From Anaeramoeba flamelloides (Eukaryota; Metamonada; Anaeramoebidae), in the NCBI GenBank assembly GCA_027625915.1, contig JANTQA010000023.1, positions 23,622,001 to 23,686,000 on the forward strand: a DNA stretch of 64,000 nucleotides, written 5' to 3'. Below the pieces are notes generated by a model that was given only the letters and a program-made list of their open reading frames with translations, had not been told where the DNA came from and ran no database searches. Made by a program: the position numbers and the translations under genes. This document shows, piece by piece, positions 10,481 to 21,591 of this stretch (positions within the stretch are counted from its first letter, which is position 1; every line of letters begins with the position of its first letter).

Positions 10481-13360
10481 AAGAAAATTTAGTTTTAAAA
10501 AATTGAATAAATTTCCTAATTATTTTAGTACCTCTATCTTGTTTTGAATTAAAACAAACTTATAAAATGAATAAATCATTATTTCTGAAGCAGAATTTTA
10601 AAAATAATAGATTTGTTGAACCAAATCTAAATTGACGAACGGAATGAAAATAGTAATAAAAATTCTTACTGGAATTTCTTTAGAAATTGCCAGGAATTTT
10701 TTTTTATAAAAAGTTTACTCACAAAAGTTTTTAGATACAGAATTAAAAATAAAATCAAGTAAAAAAAATGTAACTATTTTAAATATTACAGATAAAATTG
10801 ATAAATACATGTTTTTCTTTATTTTTTTTTTATCAATTTTTGAAATATTTTGATTTTATTTTATTTTATTTATTTTTTTGACAGAAATATCTTAATTTTT
10901 AGAAACCAAAATATCCTAGAATATTTTGATATAAAATTCAATTTTTTTAATTTTTATTAGAAGGTATGGGGAGTTATAATTTAAAAATAATTATCTTGTA
11001 AAGAAAAATTTAAAATTAAAAATTGTATAATAATATACTATAACAAAATTACTATAGAAATATTTTGTCAACATTGAAAAAATTAACTTAGTTTTTATAA
11101 TTTTATTATTTTACAATGAAGATTGATCATTAAAAAAATTCCTCTCTTTTTTTATTACACTTTACTTTTTGAATTAAGATATCATCAGCAGAGTATCAAC
11201 CACTGAAATTACAATATGTGATATTTTATTAAAAAATTTATTGGTGGTCTCAAGTTCTATATCCCCAAAAATTTAAAAAAAAAAAAATATCCTAAATTGT
11301 ATTTTGCTAATATCAACATCTCAAATATCAGAGAAAATAATAAAAAAAAAAAATTAAATTTAATTTTGAGAAATTTTTTTGATTTTTTATGGAGCTTAAC
11401 TTTTTTGAGAGCTAATACTTTATGATTTACTTTATATTATCAGATTTTATTTATATTTATATAATACTTGATAATTATTTGATGATCTTTTTCTCAACAA
11501 ATTTATTCTCTAAATCCAAATATTTTGGAGATCTCAAAAAAATAAAAAAATAAATTAGTATTTTTTTTTCAAAATTCGACTTTAGAAAAGAGAATTTCAT
11601 GTTTAATTGGTATTTCTAATCTAAATTTTTATTTAATAGCGTTAAGTCTTTTAAAAAGTAATTCATTATATTGTGTAATATAATTTTAATATTATTAAAC
11701 AAATGGTTAGTTAATTTATTAATTTTTTTTTATTATAACTCTTGAATTGTTTTAGGGATTTGTTTATAATTAATCAAAAAATAAAATATTTTTTTTTTGT
11801 TATCTTACCAAAGTACCATTATATTTTCTTGATAATTCTTTTGAATTTTCATTAATAAAAATATATTCTTATTTTAAAACTTTTAAATTATTTTGGTTTA
11901 TTTAAACGTTTTTTGAAAATATTTACTCAACTTCAACATAACAATCAATAAATTATTTCTCAATAATAAAATAAAAATTAACTTTTTTTATTACTTTTCA
12001 AATTTTTTAAAATTCATTATTTGTACAGTTGAAAAAATCCTTGAATTCATGATAAGTATTCTTTTCCAAGTGTAAAATAATTTAGCATTTTTATTTCAAT
12101 TCAAAACCAGTTTTAGTACAATCTGTATTATTATTTGGGATTGTGAGATTCTATTAGATAATAGGATATTACAAATCGTGATGTTGGTTTTCATACCAGT
12201 GTGAAAAATTAATTCGAATTTCAAACTTAATAACTTTTCAAGTAATTTTCACATATTTTAGAATTAGAAAAATAATATTTTGGTATATATTAAGATCTTT
12301 AAAAAAACAACAATTAATTTTGAACAATAAATTAAGAGAAAGAAACTAAATCAGCGATCAAAACAAAAAATATTTTTCTTTTGGTTTTAGACCTAGGTTG
12401 ATTAAATGAACCTTTTAATTGACTATACTTTATATTTTTGAAATAATCCTTGAATCTCAAACTTTATTAGAATATTAGATTTAACGAAAAACAGAAACAC
12501 ACATAATAATACAAATAATTGAATGAACATTCTAATATTTTTTAGTTCTCTTCAGTTCAAACAATCACTTGGCATAATCATTTTTTAACAAAACAGCAAT
12601 TTAAAGTCAAAACAATTCAACAAAAAGGTTTTAACATAAAATAATAGATCTAAAGATTGTTTATCATTTCTCTCTCTCTCTCTCTTTTTTTTTTGATCAA
12701 GTCCTTATTGTTTGTAAATTTTTAGAGTTTGTTTAATTAGAATAATAATCTTATACCTGAAGTCGACAATTTCACCTTTTTTATAAATTTTCAATGAGAT
12801 CTGAAAACTGTCATATTTATATACGTTGTGGTTTTGTTTGATATTTCTTATTTAAAGTGCTTTCTTTTAAAAATAATTTATGAAATTTTTTTCCAACATA
12901 AATAAAAATGCCATAATAGAATGTCGAGATAAGAATCAAAGGTAAACCATTTTACATTTCTCAAAGGAGATAAAATCAATCAGCTAGCCATTCTATTGTT
13001 GCATTTAATTTTATGCGTGAAATTAAAAATTTAATAAATTGCTTTTCAAAAACTAACTTTGAATACTAAAAAAGCATCGAGACATATACAAGCAAAGTAA
13101 AAAATGTTGTTTTCTAATCTTCTAGGAAAATGGTAAAAAGTGAAAAATATTGACCTTTATTGTAGCTACTTCCTTAAAGATCTTTAGATTTTTTCCAGAT
13201 CTAATAAATTTTTTATTTGTAAAAATATGCAGACAAAGCGCCAAAATGATGTTTATATATTTTAATTTTAATCATTCAATCATTTTATTAATAATTTTTT
13301 TTTTTTTATAAAAAAAAAAAAGAGAGATAGAGATAGAGAGATAGATATCCATTGAATAAT

Positions 13361-16300
13361 TTAATTTTTCAGTCCAACATAAGGTCTACATATCACACCA
13401 ACGATATTTCCTAATAGCCCACCAGCAAACCAAACATACCCGCTTACTGAAGCAGCAATCGAAGGAGAAGTCCATGCACCAACATTACAACCGTATGCCC
13501 ACCTTGAACCAAACCCAAGTAATAAACCGGCGATTATAGCTGATCCATAAACTTTCCAGTTTGGGCGATAATTACCTTTCCCAAAGGTCCCCGTCACAGT
13601 AGCCGAAAGGAATGCACCGAGAATTATTGAAAGGTCAAGGACGATATAGTCATTTGCAAAAAAGTGGGTTGGCAATGTTGAGTATTCTTGGAAATATTTC
13701 ATTTTCTCCACATCAACGTTCATAGCTCTTAAAGGCAATGCTATTAAAAAGGGGAATACGCCCATTACGCCCCAAAAGTTACTTGTTGAAAGATATAAAA
13801 AGATCTGTGCAATCGTAAGTAATATGCTTCCGACATAGATATCATGTTTCTTCGTAAAAATGTTTTTGACGACTTCTTTTTTTGCGTTTTTTGTATGGTT
13901 CAAAAGTAATGATTTCGATTCAATTGAATTTGATTTATTCCTTGCTATGGCCCGAAGCTTTGGAAACAGCTTCATTAATAATCGCTGTATAATTTTTTCT
14001 TCAACGAGCCCATGTTTTTTGATTTCAATTGCAATTGTAATAATTACAAGAACGAGAAATACAAAGGTTTGGAAAATGGTACCTCCTGCAATTCCCCATT
14101 TTTCAATCAAATTTATTCTTCCTTCAGATTTTGCTTTAAACCAGACATTAAAACTCCAGTCAAGTGCCGCAATAAAGGTTCCAACAATAAAAAAAATAAA
14201 TACAATTAATGTTCGAACAATACCTGAACCAACTTCATGTAAACATCCTATTAACAAGTAAACATTTTTTCATCATATGTTTAATTAAGTTTCATTAGAA
14301 GTGTTTTATAAAAGTTGAAAAATAAATTATTTGGTTTTGAAATTTGTTTGTCAAACAGTAAAATCTGATTTTTTTTTAGATTAACACTTAAACCTTAACA
14401 GAGTCATTATTTCCCATTTTTGAGTATTTTTATAGTTTTGTCAGGAATTCTTCTATGATTTTTCAACTCTAAACCACAAAAAATTCTTACAAAAATCAAT
14501 TAAATACCCTTCGTTTTTTATTATTTAATATCATACACATGTACAAAAACTGATGTCTTAATATTTGAAGTTTTTTTACTAAATTTGGAATTTTTTTTGG
14601 CATTTTGAACAAGTTGAACTGATTCAGTTAAAGTATGATACCATCAACTTCGGTAATCGTTATTATTTAGAAGATGATAAAGATTTTTTAATCTGAGGTA
14701 GAATGAAAATACAAATATTTGATTCTAACTTGATCATTCGAAACATCTCTGTGTTATGTACCGAAAAAGATATATGAATTTTCAGAACAGTTATTCTTAA
14801 TCCCATAAAAATTAAAAGTTCAATTCTTTCTTGTAAAAAAAAAAAAAAAATGATTTATGACACACAGAAAAGTATAAAAAAAAGAAAAAATTATTAAAAA
14901 CAAACCTGAGGCACAAGCACTATTTTTTTGTGATTTCCAAAATGGAAAATATATTAAGAAATAGAATAATACGAAAATTTAGAAGAAGAAGAAAAAGAAG
15001 AAGAAGATGGTAAATTGATTTATTAAATTGTAGAAAAATCTAATTCAATAAAAAATAATTAAAATTCCAAAAATAATATAAATTTTGGAATTTAGGTTTT
15101 ATGCAATTTTATTTCATATTATCAATATTGTTTATTATTGTTAATTTTATTACATTCTCCATTATGAATAATGGGGATTTTTGTAAGAATATGACCGATT
15201 CAAAATCGGCGTCTTCCCTCAAAAATTGTCAATAGAATCTTTAAATTTTCAATTTTTTGAGCATTTTTTTTTTTAAATTAAGGATTTTATTAAATTTAGT
15301 TTTTGGATCAAGAAATATGTATATACGGAATGAGTGAAATTAATCAAAGAAAAAACCAAAAAAATAGACCCAAAAAGGTCTGAATTTTAAAAAAAAATTT
15401 TTCTTTTAGGAAGACCAAACAAGAAAGATCACCTTTTCAAATAAACTTTTTGAAATCAAAAATTAAAAAAAAAAAAATTCAAAGTATATTTTTGACTATA
15501 TAAATCCTTTATCTTCTTAATTTGGATGAATCCAAACAGTTTATAACCTTGTATTTCTCGCCCCATTACTATTTATTATTCTTTTTCAAAACATTTTTTG
15601 ACAAATTTGCTTTCAAAATTCTTTTTTCAAATATTTTATCAGACCAAGTAAAAAAAAAAGAATACCATTTCAAAAATTAAAATAAAAAAGTTGAACTCTT
15701 AAAATCTAAAAACAGTTACAAAAAATTCAACTCAAAAAAACAGAAAATATGGTTAAAAAATCTGAAAGTAAAATTTGGAAATATTTTTTTTTGCAATTAA
15801 CGGGAAAATTAAATAATTATAAAATCAAACAAATACATCTAAATAAAACTTTTTTTCTGAAGAAGTATTTGAAAAAATATCATATTTTCTTTAAGTGGAG
15901 AGTAAACTAAAAAAATCTTGAAGCAAATTTAAGAATAAATTCAAAAAAATTTCACTACATCTTGAAATTGAAAAACTTGGTTAAAATTTAATTACTACGA
16001 AACCAAAATTACTTTGAAAGGTATTTTCCGAAATAAATTATTATTTTTAAAATGAAATATCCATTTTTTTAAATTTTAAAAAAGTTCAAAATTCAACAGA
16101 TTTTCTAATTATTTCAAAAAAAAACATTTTAAACAAGAGAAATTAAAAACTCCTCCCTTCAACAATAAAAAAAAATAAAAATAAAAACATTTTCTTTGAA
16201 GAAGAAAGAAATCTTATTGTATGAAAGGAATTATACAAAAATACACTTTAAAAATAAAACCACTAAGTTCTAAAAAATAATCCAGTATAAAAAATCTACT

Positions 16301-17249
16301 TAATTTCAAAAAAAATTACAATAATTATTTTAAAATTGAAAAAAATATAATTTCTTTATCCAAAGAATAGATCAAATTAATTCTTTCTTTTTATTGTTAA
16401 AAAGATCAGAAAAACAACCTAATCATAATTAGAAATTCCCTCAAAACACTTTTTTAAAGCCTGTAAAATTCAACTATAACCCTAACAAAATACTTTTTAA
16501 TTTGATAATTTTTTAATTAATAATTAATAATCCAATCATTATTTTTTCAGTTGATTAGTAATATCACAAAGATTAAAAACATAAATAGGCATATATATTA
16601 TTTCTCAAATTTTTTAAATATTTTTAAACAAATAAAATTAATTCAAATTAATATTTCTAATAATAAAAAAAATAATAGATATGATCAAATAACTAATTTT
16701 AATACAAAAAGTTCCTTGTTTATACTCTTGATATTTGAAAAAGTATATTGAAAAGTCTTTAAATTTCAAGAAATTGAATAAATATTTGTGAATAAAATAA
16801 ATGTTCAAATTTTTTAGTTCTTCAAGGATTCAATATTTGATTTATTTTTCTGGTATTTTTTAAAATAAACTCCATTTCACTCAAAGGGGCCCAGCCAAAA
16901 ATGAAAAAGTCGCTTTATTTTTAAGAATCAACCAAACTTAGATTGTTTAGAAATACGAGAAATAATAAACTTCTTATAAGAGTCCATAATTATAAAAGAA
17001 ACCCCTGAACAAACCATAAATTTCAAAAAAAAAAAATGTTAAAAATTTTTCGGGCCCCATTCATTGGAACGTCTAGTGCAAAATTCTCAATTTCTTTAGG
17101 AAATTAAAATTGTTGATAATAAGATTTTTTACTTGTAAATGTATGAATTTTAAAAGAACATACAAAGCTTAACTTTTCTTAATGTTTATTTGGTTTTTCA
17201 AATATTTTTTTTTTCAAAGTTAATTTTAAAAAAAAAATTGAAAAAGTAA

Positions 17250-17281
<32 letters not shown>

Positions 17282-20200
17282 AAACAAAATTTTACAAAAT
17301 GAGAAAAAATGATTTTGATCTAAAAATTGAAAATTTTAGTTTGATAAGAGTAATGAATTAAACTCATAGAATGTCTTCCATTTCTTCAATAAAACTGGGC
17401 CCCTTTGACTGAAAAAGAGTTTAGGATTAAAATTTCAAGGATATTTATTTATACAAACTCTCAGAAATTACTAAAAGTAAGATTTTTTCAAAATTAAAAA
17501 TGTTTTGGGAAATTTTTCTTTTTTTGTTTTGATCCAAAAATTGAAACTAAAAAAGAATTATTATCTTTTTACTGAATTTAATTTGGGGAAAATGAATTTA
17601 TTTTAAAAATGATTAGCTCATTTCTATAAAGTTGATAAAGCAGTTTGTTTATAATATTTAATTGAATCCTTGTGCAAATAAGTACTCAATTAAATTTGGG
17701 AAAAAAATGTAATAAGAGTTACTAGTCCCTTAACCCAAGCTGAATTAAACTTTTTTTCTGTCAAAGCAAGCAAAAATTTTTTTCCAACTATCAATTATTC
17801 TTTATAAATGACCCTTGAAGAACAAATAAGAAATAAGTGGAATAATACACATCAGAGAATAGTTGATATTAATATGAAATTTATCTAATGAAATCAATAT
17901 ATTTTCGGAAAAACTGAAAAACTCAAATTCTTAGTGAACCCCATCGAGAAAAAAAAAACAATGTTCATTTTAATCTCTAATTAAAGATCTAAAGAAAATT
18001 CCAATTGAAATCTATATCATTTCTTTTACAATCATTTATACGGTTTCAATAAAATTGGAATAACAGGTTTTTAGTCAGGTGGTTATCGATCTTATGATAA
18101 TTTTTTTTTGCAAAACAAATAGGTATCAATGAAAAATAGAAAAAAAGAAGTAATTATTGTGAAAAAAAAGTAAGTTAGACAAGAAAAAAAAAGTGGTTGA
18201 TTTTTTTTTTTGAAAATTTTAAAATTTATTTGAGAACAATTAGCAAAAATGATCAAATTCACCAGAATTTTTAAAAGTTAATAAGAATCCAAATTAGGAC
18301 AAAAACCCCAACATTTTTAATAAGCGTGGTCTAGAAGTTAGATTATCTTAATTTCAATTTCATCAAGATCCTTCAAGTTGGCTGTCTTAAAAAACAAAAT
18401 ACTTTATTGTAAATCTTAATAGAACCTGAAAATGAAGATTTATCACTATTTTTTATCTTTGTCATTTGAAATGTTATTTTAAAAATAAGTATTTATTGTT
18501 TTAGTAATTTGAATTTTATATCAATGTGTTTGAGACAAGAAATCCTTAATCTTGATATTCAATGCTTTTTTTAAAAAATAAAGTTTTCAGGTTCTATTAA
18601 GATTAGTAATGTAAAATCGAAAATTTAAAAATCTATCATTTTTACAATTGGTTTATCTTCACATGAATCGAATTTTTCTCAAGTACGCACAAAATAATTC
18701 AGATTAAATATTAAGGATTATCTCTGAAAGTCATAATTTGCCAGATATGAATTGTCCAAAAAAAGTACTTTTTATTCATTTTTTCCACTCTTTACAATAA
18801 AGTATTTTGTTTTTTAAGGGACTAGTAAACTAAAAAAAAACTTCAAGTAAATTTACTAACAAATTAAAAAAAATTTTACGGTATCTTGAAATTGAAAAAT
18901 AAAGTAAAAATCTGATAACTACAAAGCATGTCTTACTTTTAATACAATTTTCAGAAATGAATTATTGTTTTTAAAAGTCTGATCCATTTTTCTGATTTTT
19001 GAAAAGTTCAAAATCCAACATATTTCCAAATTATTTAAAAAAAATTATTTTCTTTGAAAGAAGATTGAAATCTTATTGCTTGTAAAGGAAGTGTACAAAA
19101 ATACACTTTAAAAATGGAACCACTAAGTTCTAAAATAACTAAGTTTAAAAAATCTACTTAATCTCAAAAAAAATACAATAATTATTTTAAACTTGTAAAA
19201 AATATAATTTTTTTGATTCAAAGAACAGACCAAATCTATTTTTTCTAGGGATTAAATGAAAAAATATGAGAAAAAGAACCAAAGAATCGAATTAAAAATT
19301 CTCCCCAAATACTTTTTTAAAACCTGGAAAATTCAACTTATTATCTCAAGAAATACTTTTTAATTTGATTATTTATAATTAATAATTATAAGCACAATCT
19401 TAATTATTTTATTAAGTCATTAACAACCCAATGATTAAATTTATCAAATAGGTTTTACATTTATTTCTCAATTTTTCCAAGATTTTGCAACAGATAAAAC
19501 AATTCAAATACATATTTCTAATAATAAAAAAAATAATAGATATGATCAAATAACTAATTTTAATACAAAAAGTTCCTTGTTTATACTCTTGATATTTGAA
19601 AAAGTATATTGACAAGTCTTTAAATTTCAAGAAATTGAATAAATATTTGTGAATAAAATAAATGTTCAAATTTTTTAGTTCTTCAAGGATACAATATTTG
19701 ATTTATTTTTTATGTACTTTTAAAATAATATTCAAGACACAACGTTGCTTGTTCATAAAGACTCTCAAAAATTACTAAAAGTGATATTTCTTCAAAAATA
19801 ATTTTTTTGCAAAGTTTTATTTTTTTAATTTGATACAAAAACCCAACAAAAAAGGATCAGATCTTTTGACTGAAAATTCCATTGGAAAAATGAAATCTTT
19901 TTAAAATGATAATTCATTTCTCTAAAGTTGACAAACGAAGTTTCTTATTGGGTTTAATTCTATCCTAATGTAAATAATTACTCTATTACCTTTGGGAAAA
20001 AAAATAAATAAGGGTTACTAGTCCCTTAAGACAACCAACTTGAAGGATCTTGATGTAATTGAAATATAGTGAATCGAAGTTAGATCTTATGTTTATTAAA
20101 AGGCTTTTTGTCCTCAATTTGGATTCTTATTAACTTTTAAAAATTCTGGTGAATTTGATCATTTTTGCTAATTGTTCTCAAATAAATTTTAAAATTTTCA

Positions 20201-21570
20201 AAAAAAAAAATCAACCACTTTTTTTTTCTTGTCTAACTTACTTTTTTTTCACAATAGTAAATCTATGTAACTAAAATAAATTCCACTTCTCTTTTTATTA
20301 AAGTACTCACGTGTTTTGTTAAAGAAGTGGTTTTAATGATTCAATTTCAAATAAACCGATGTTCTCAAAAATGTATCCTCTTTCTTAATTCAATTATAAA
20401 TTTTTTTATAAAGCAAAAGCAAAAATATAGGTTTTTGAGAATTCAATGAGCAATTTTTTTTTCTATTTTTCAGTTAATTATTCAAGAATTCTTAATCCCT
20501 AATCTCATGATCGTAAAAGTTTTTTAATTGATTTTCTTTTTTCTCAAATTCGAATGAGATTTAATAAATGAGATGAGGTAGAAAGAAGAATGTTCGTGTG
20601 TACTCAGAATTTATTAGTGTGTTGAAAAGTTTCCGAAAATGAAAGAATGTTCCTAAATCTTTTTGAGATAAAGTACCATTAATTGCAAAATAAAAAGATC
20701 AAAATTTTGATTAGTCTTTCCAAAAATAAATCACCTTCACAAATTAAAATATTTCATCAAAAGTCTCCAATTCTAAAAGGCAATTAATAATTTAAACTGT
20801 TTAAAGAATTATTAAAAATTTGAAATTTTACCATCATTTTAAAAACCTTATTTTGGAAATCTGACTGAAAATTTTGTTCCATTTATTTTGCAACAAATAG
20901 TATTTGTCGAGATTTTTTGTTTAACAAAAGAGTCGATTATTGAAAATTAAAACAAAGTTAATTCAAAAAATAAAAATAAAAAAAAAAAAGTAAAAAAGAA
21001 AGGAACCAAACAACAATTGAAGTGTCTGAATTCCCCATTAAAAAGAAATAACAATTACCTCCCAATTTGCATACCGATACCAAAGATGAAAGATCCAAAA
21101 AAAACAGTCCAAGAAACAGGAGCTGCGCTGAGGTGAAGTTCCTTTGTTTTGTCTGTCCAGCTTTTGTGGTTAGGGCTTGCAGAAATGATAATACTTAAAA
21201 TCCACATTGTCATTGCAAACATTGTAATTAAAGCACGGAAGTTTTTTCCTTTGCGATGAGCAATTAGATTACGAAATGAAGACGTATAGCCAAACTTACA
21301 TTGGGAAAGAGAAATACCAATAAGCAAACCAATTACCAAAATCACAATTTGCCTCCCACCATAGACTGGCGAAAAAGAAAAAAATAAAAGAAAAAACACA
21401 ACCAATAAAAGTGGAAAGATGATCATGAACTTAAAGTTGATTTGGCCATAAGGATCTGTTTTCTTTTTTTCATTATTATTGATCCCAGAGTCTGATGTTA
21501 GTGGACTAGTTGAACTAAAAAATCCTGTTCCTGTAGTTGAACTACTACTAAGTTCTCCAACAAGTGACAT
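13361..21570 (-). CDS. YeeE/YedE-family thiosulfate (sulfur) transporter, three exons including a 14-nt microexon
   Basis: Polytopic membrane protein of the YeeE/YedE (TsuA-like) family, which in bacteria imports thiosulfate through a pore lined by conserved cysteines. Minus-strand exons: 21570-21059, 14919-14906 (14 nt) and 14247-13361. Introns: 21058-14920 (6139 nt) and 14905-14248 (658 nt), both GT-AG. The join is 1413 nt, 470 aa. Residues 1-40 are a Ser/Thr-rich soluble head. The first half has C91 in the SQCKFG motif; the microexon supplies C173 in SACASG; exon 3 continues GCLHEVGSG and carries C429 in WAYGCNVGAW. A cytosolic Lys-rich loop separates the two half-repeats. The ATG at 21570 is chosen because the frame upstream offers only non-ATG codons. 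Without the microexon the gene looks like two unrelated halves 6.8 kb apart. Substrate is inferred from the family. Confidence 0.9.
14248..14905 (-). other. Intron 2 of the YeeE/YedE gene (658 nt)
   Basis: Donor GTTTGT directly after the microexon; acceptor TTAATAG before exon 3. It is AT-rich filler with no repeat family recognised. A GAT-rich stretch and an A15-17 run are the only notable features. Confidence 0.85.
14906..14919 (-). other. 14-nt microexon of the YeeE/YedE gene
   Basis: On the minus strand it reads TGCTTGTGCCTCAG, preceded by AAAATAG and followed by GTTTGT. Joined to exon 1 (ending GGGAG) and exon 3 (starting GATGTTTAC) it gives AGT GCT TGT GCC TCA GGA, Ser-Ala-Cys-Ala-Ser-Gly. 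This is the small-residue/Cys signature expected at this point of YeeE/YedE proteins (GMQIG followed by xACASG). It is 14 nt, so not a multiple of three, and skipping it would shift the frame. Confidence 0.88.
15240..15700. repeat. Fragment of element E, inverted relative to copies 1 and 2
   Basis: Reads as the reverse complement of about 8740-9140: GGATCAAGAAATATG, AATAGACCCAAAAAGGT, GGAAGACCAAACA and AAGATCACCTTTTCAAATAAA all have counterparts there. The TTAA-flanked ends are absent, so it is truncated. Confidence 0.6.
15895..17729. mobile_element. Element J copy 1, interrupted by MITE C
   Basis: Flanked by TTAA at 15891-15894 and 17730-17733. The left end is GTGGAGAGTAAACTAAAAAA and the right end is GTTACTAGTCCC, inverse forms of the same TIR. 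Its two parts (15895-16866 and 17423-17729) align in order with J copy 2 (18818-20025) once the 556-bp MITE C is removed. It is non-coding. The segment 16651-16849 is almost identical to 19512-19710, unlike the rest. Confidence 0.7.
16867..17422. mobile_element. MITE C copy 1 (~556 bp), nested in J
   Basis: The ends are AAACTCCATTTCACTCAAAG on the left and the inverse of AAACTCTTTTTCAGTCAAAG on the right, both running into GGGGCCCAG. The left interior holds AATGAAAAAGTCGCTTT. Other copies lie at 36477-37042 (inverted) and 40995-41529. The GGGGCCC ends stand out in this AT-rich DNA. No transposase. Confidence 0.8.
17747..18154. mobile_element. MITE B copy 1, left part only
   Basis: Starts with an AAACTTTTTTTCTGTCAAAG-like end and continues through AATGACCCTTGAAGAACAAATAAG and TATTTTCGGAAAAACTGAAAAACTC, matching 22296 onward and 52220 onward. 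It stops where palindrome K begins; I could not find its right half after K, so it is truncated. Confidence 0.6.
18391..18813. mobile_element. Element L, 423 bp, TTAA-flanked
   Basis: A perfect 23-bp TIR begins AAAACAAAATACTTTATTG on the left and ends CAATAAAGTATTTTGTTTT on the right. TTAA flanks both sides (18387-18390, 18814-18817). The corresponding junction on the other K arm (20021-20033) has no insert, so the empty site is preserved. Inside is a further inverted repeat (18413-18435 with 18583-18605, TCTTAATAGAACCTGAAAA). Confidence 0.75.
18818..20025. mobile_element. Element J copy 2, 1208 bp, inside palindrome K
   Basis: TTAA on both sides (18814-18817, 20026-20029); the left end is GGGACTAGTAAACTAAAAAA and the right end is the inverse of GGGACTAGTAACCC. 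It is non-coding and aligns along its length with J copy 1. The TTAA target and GGG termini are reminiscent of piggyBac-type MITEs, but no transposase is present to confirm the superfamily. Confidence 0.72.
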
Positions 21571-21591
21571 TAAAAATTTTCTAAAATGCAA

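Larger units (their letters stand above)
7442..13360. other. Intergenic region with nested E/D elements
   Basis: Holds element E copy 2 with element D nested inside (7653-9349) and an E-derived fragment (about 10040-10480). From 10500 to 13360 I see only AT-rich unique-looking sequence, a CT microsatellite at about 12669-12685 and a GATA/GA-rich tract at about 13320-13350 next to the transporter stop codon. No coding signal. Confidence 0.6.
18155..20256. mobile_element. Palindromic element K split by J and L
   Basis: Arms 18155-18386 and 20030-20256 are inverted copies of each other (about 230 bp each, from TTGTGAAAAAAAAGTAAG at the outer end to GTTGGYTGTC at the inner end). TTAA follows the inner ends. 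Without the J and L sequence between them the arms would meet at one central TTAA, so K was a foldback element of about 460 bp. Outer flanks contain TA. Confidence 0.7.
14920..21058 (-). other. Intron 1 of the YeeE/YedE gene (6139 nt), packed with nested repeats
   Basis: Donor GTAATT at 21058, acceptor AAAATAG at 14920. It contains an E fragment (15240-15700), J copy 1 with MITE C inside (15895-17729), a partial B element (17747-18154), palindrome K holding J copy 2 and element L (18155-20256), and about 800 nt of AT-rich sequence up to the donor. The other introns in the window are 94-777 nt. No gene is seen inside; open frames at 16551-16751 and 19412-19669 read opposite strands of the same repeat and are not genes. 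Confidence 0.85.

Noticed and set aside
16551-19669. Open frames inside the two J copies, on opposite strands
   Set aside because: They lie in the same repeated segment but in different strands and frames, so the identity of the patch is at the DNA level and not evidence for a protein.
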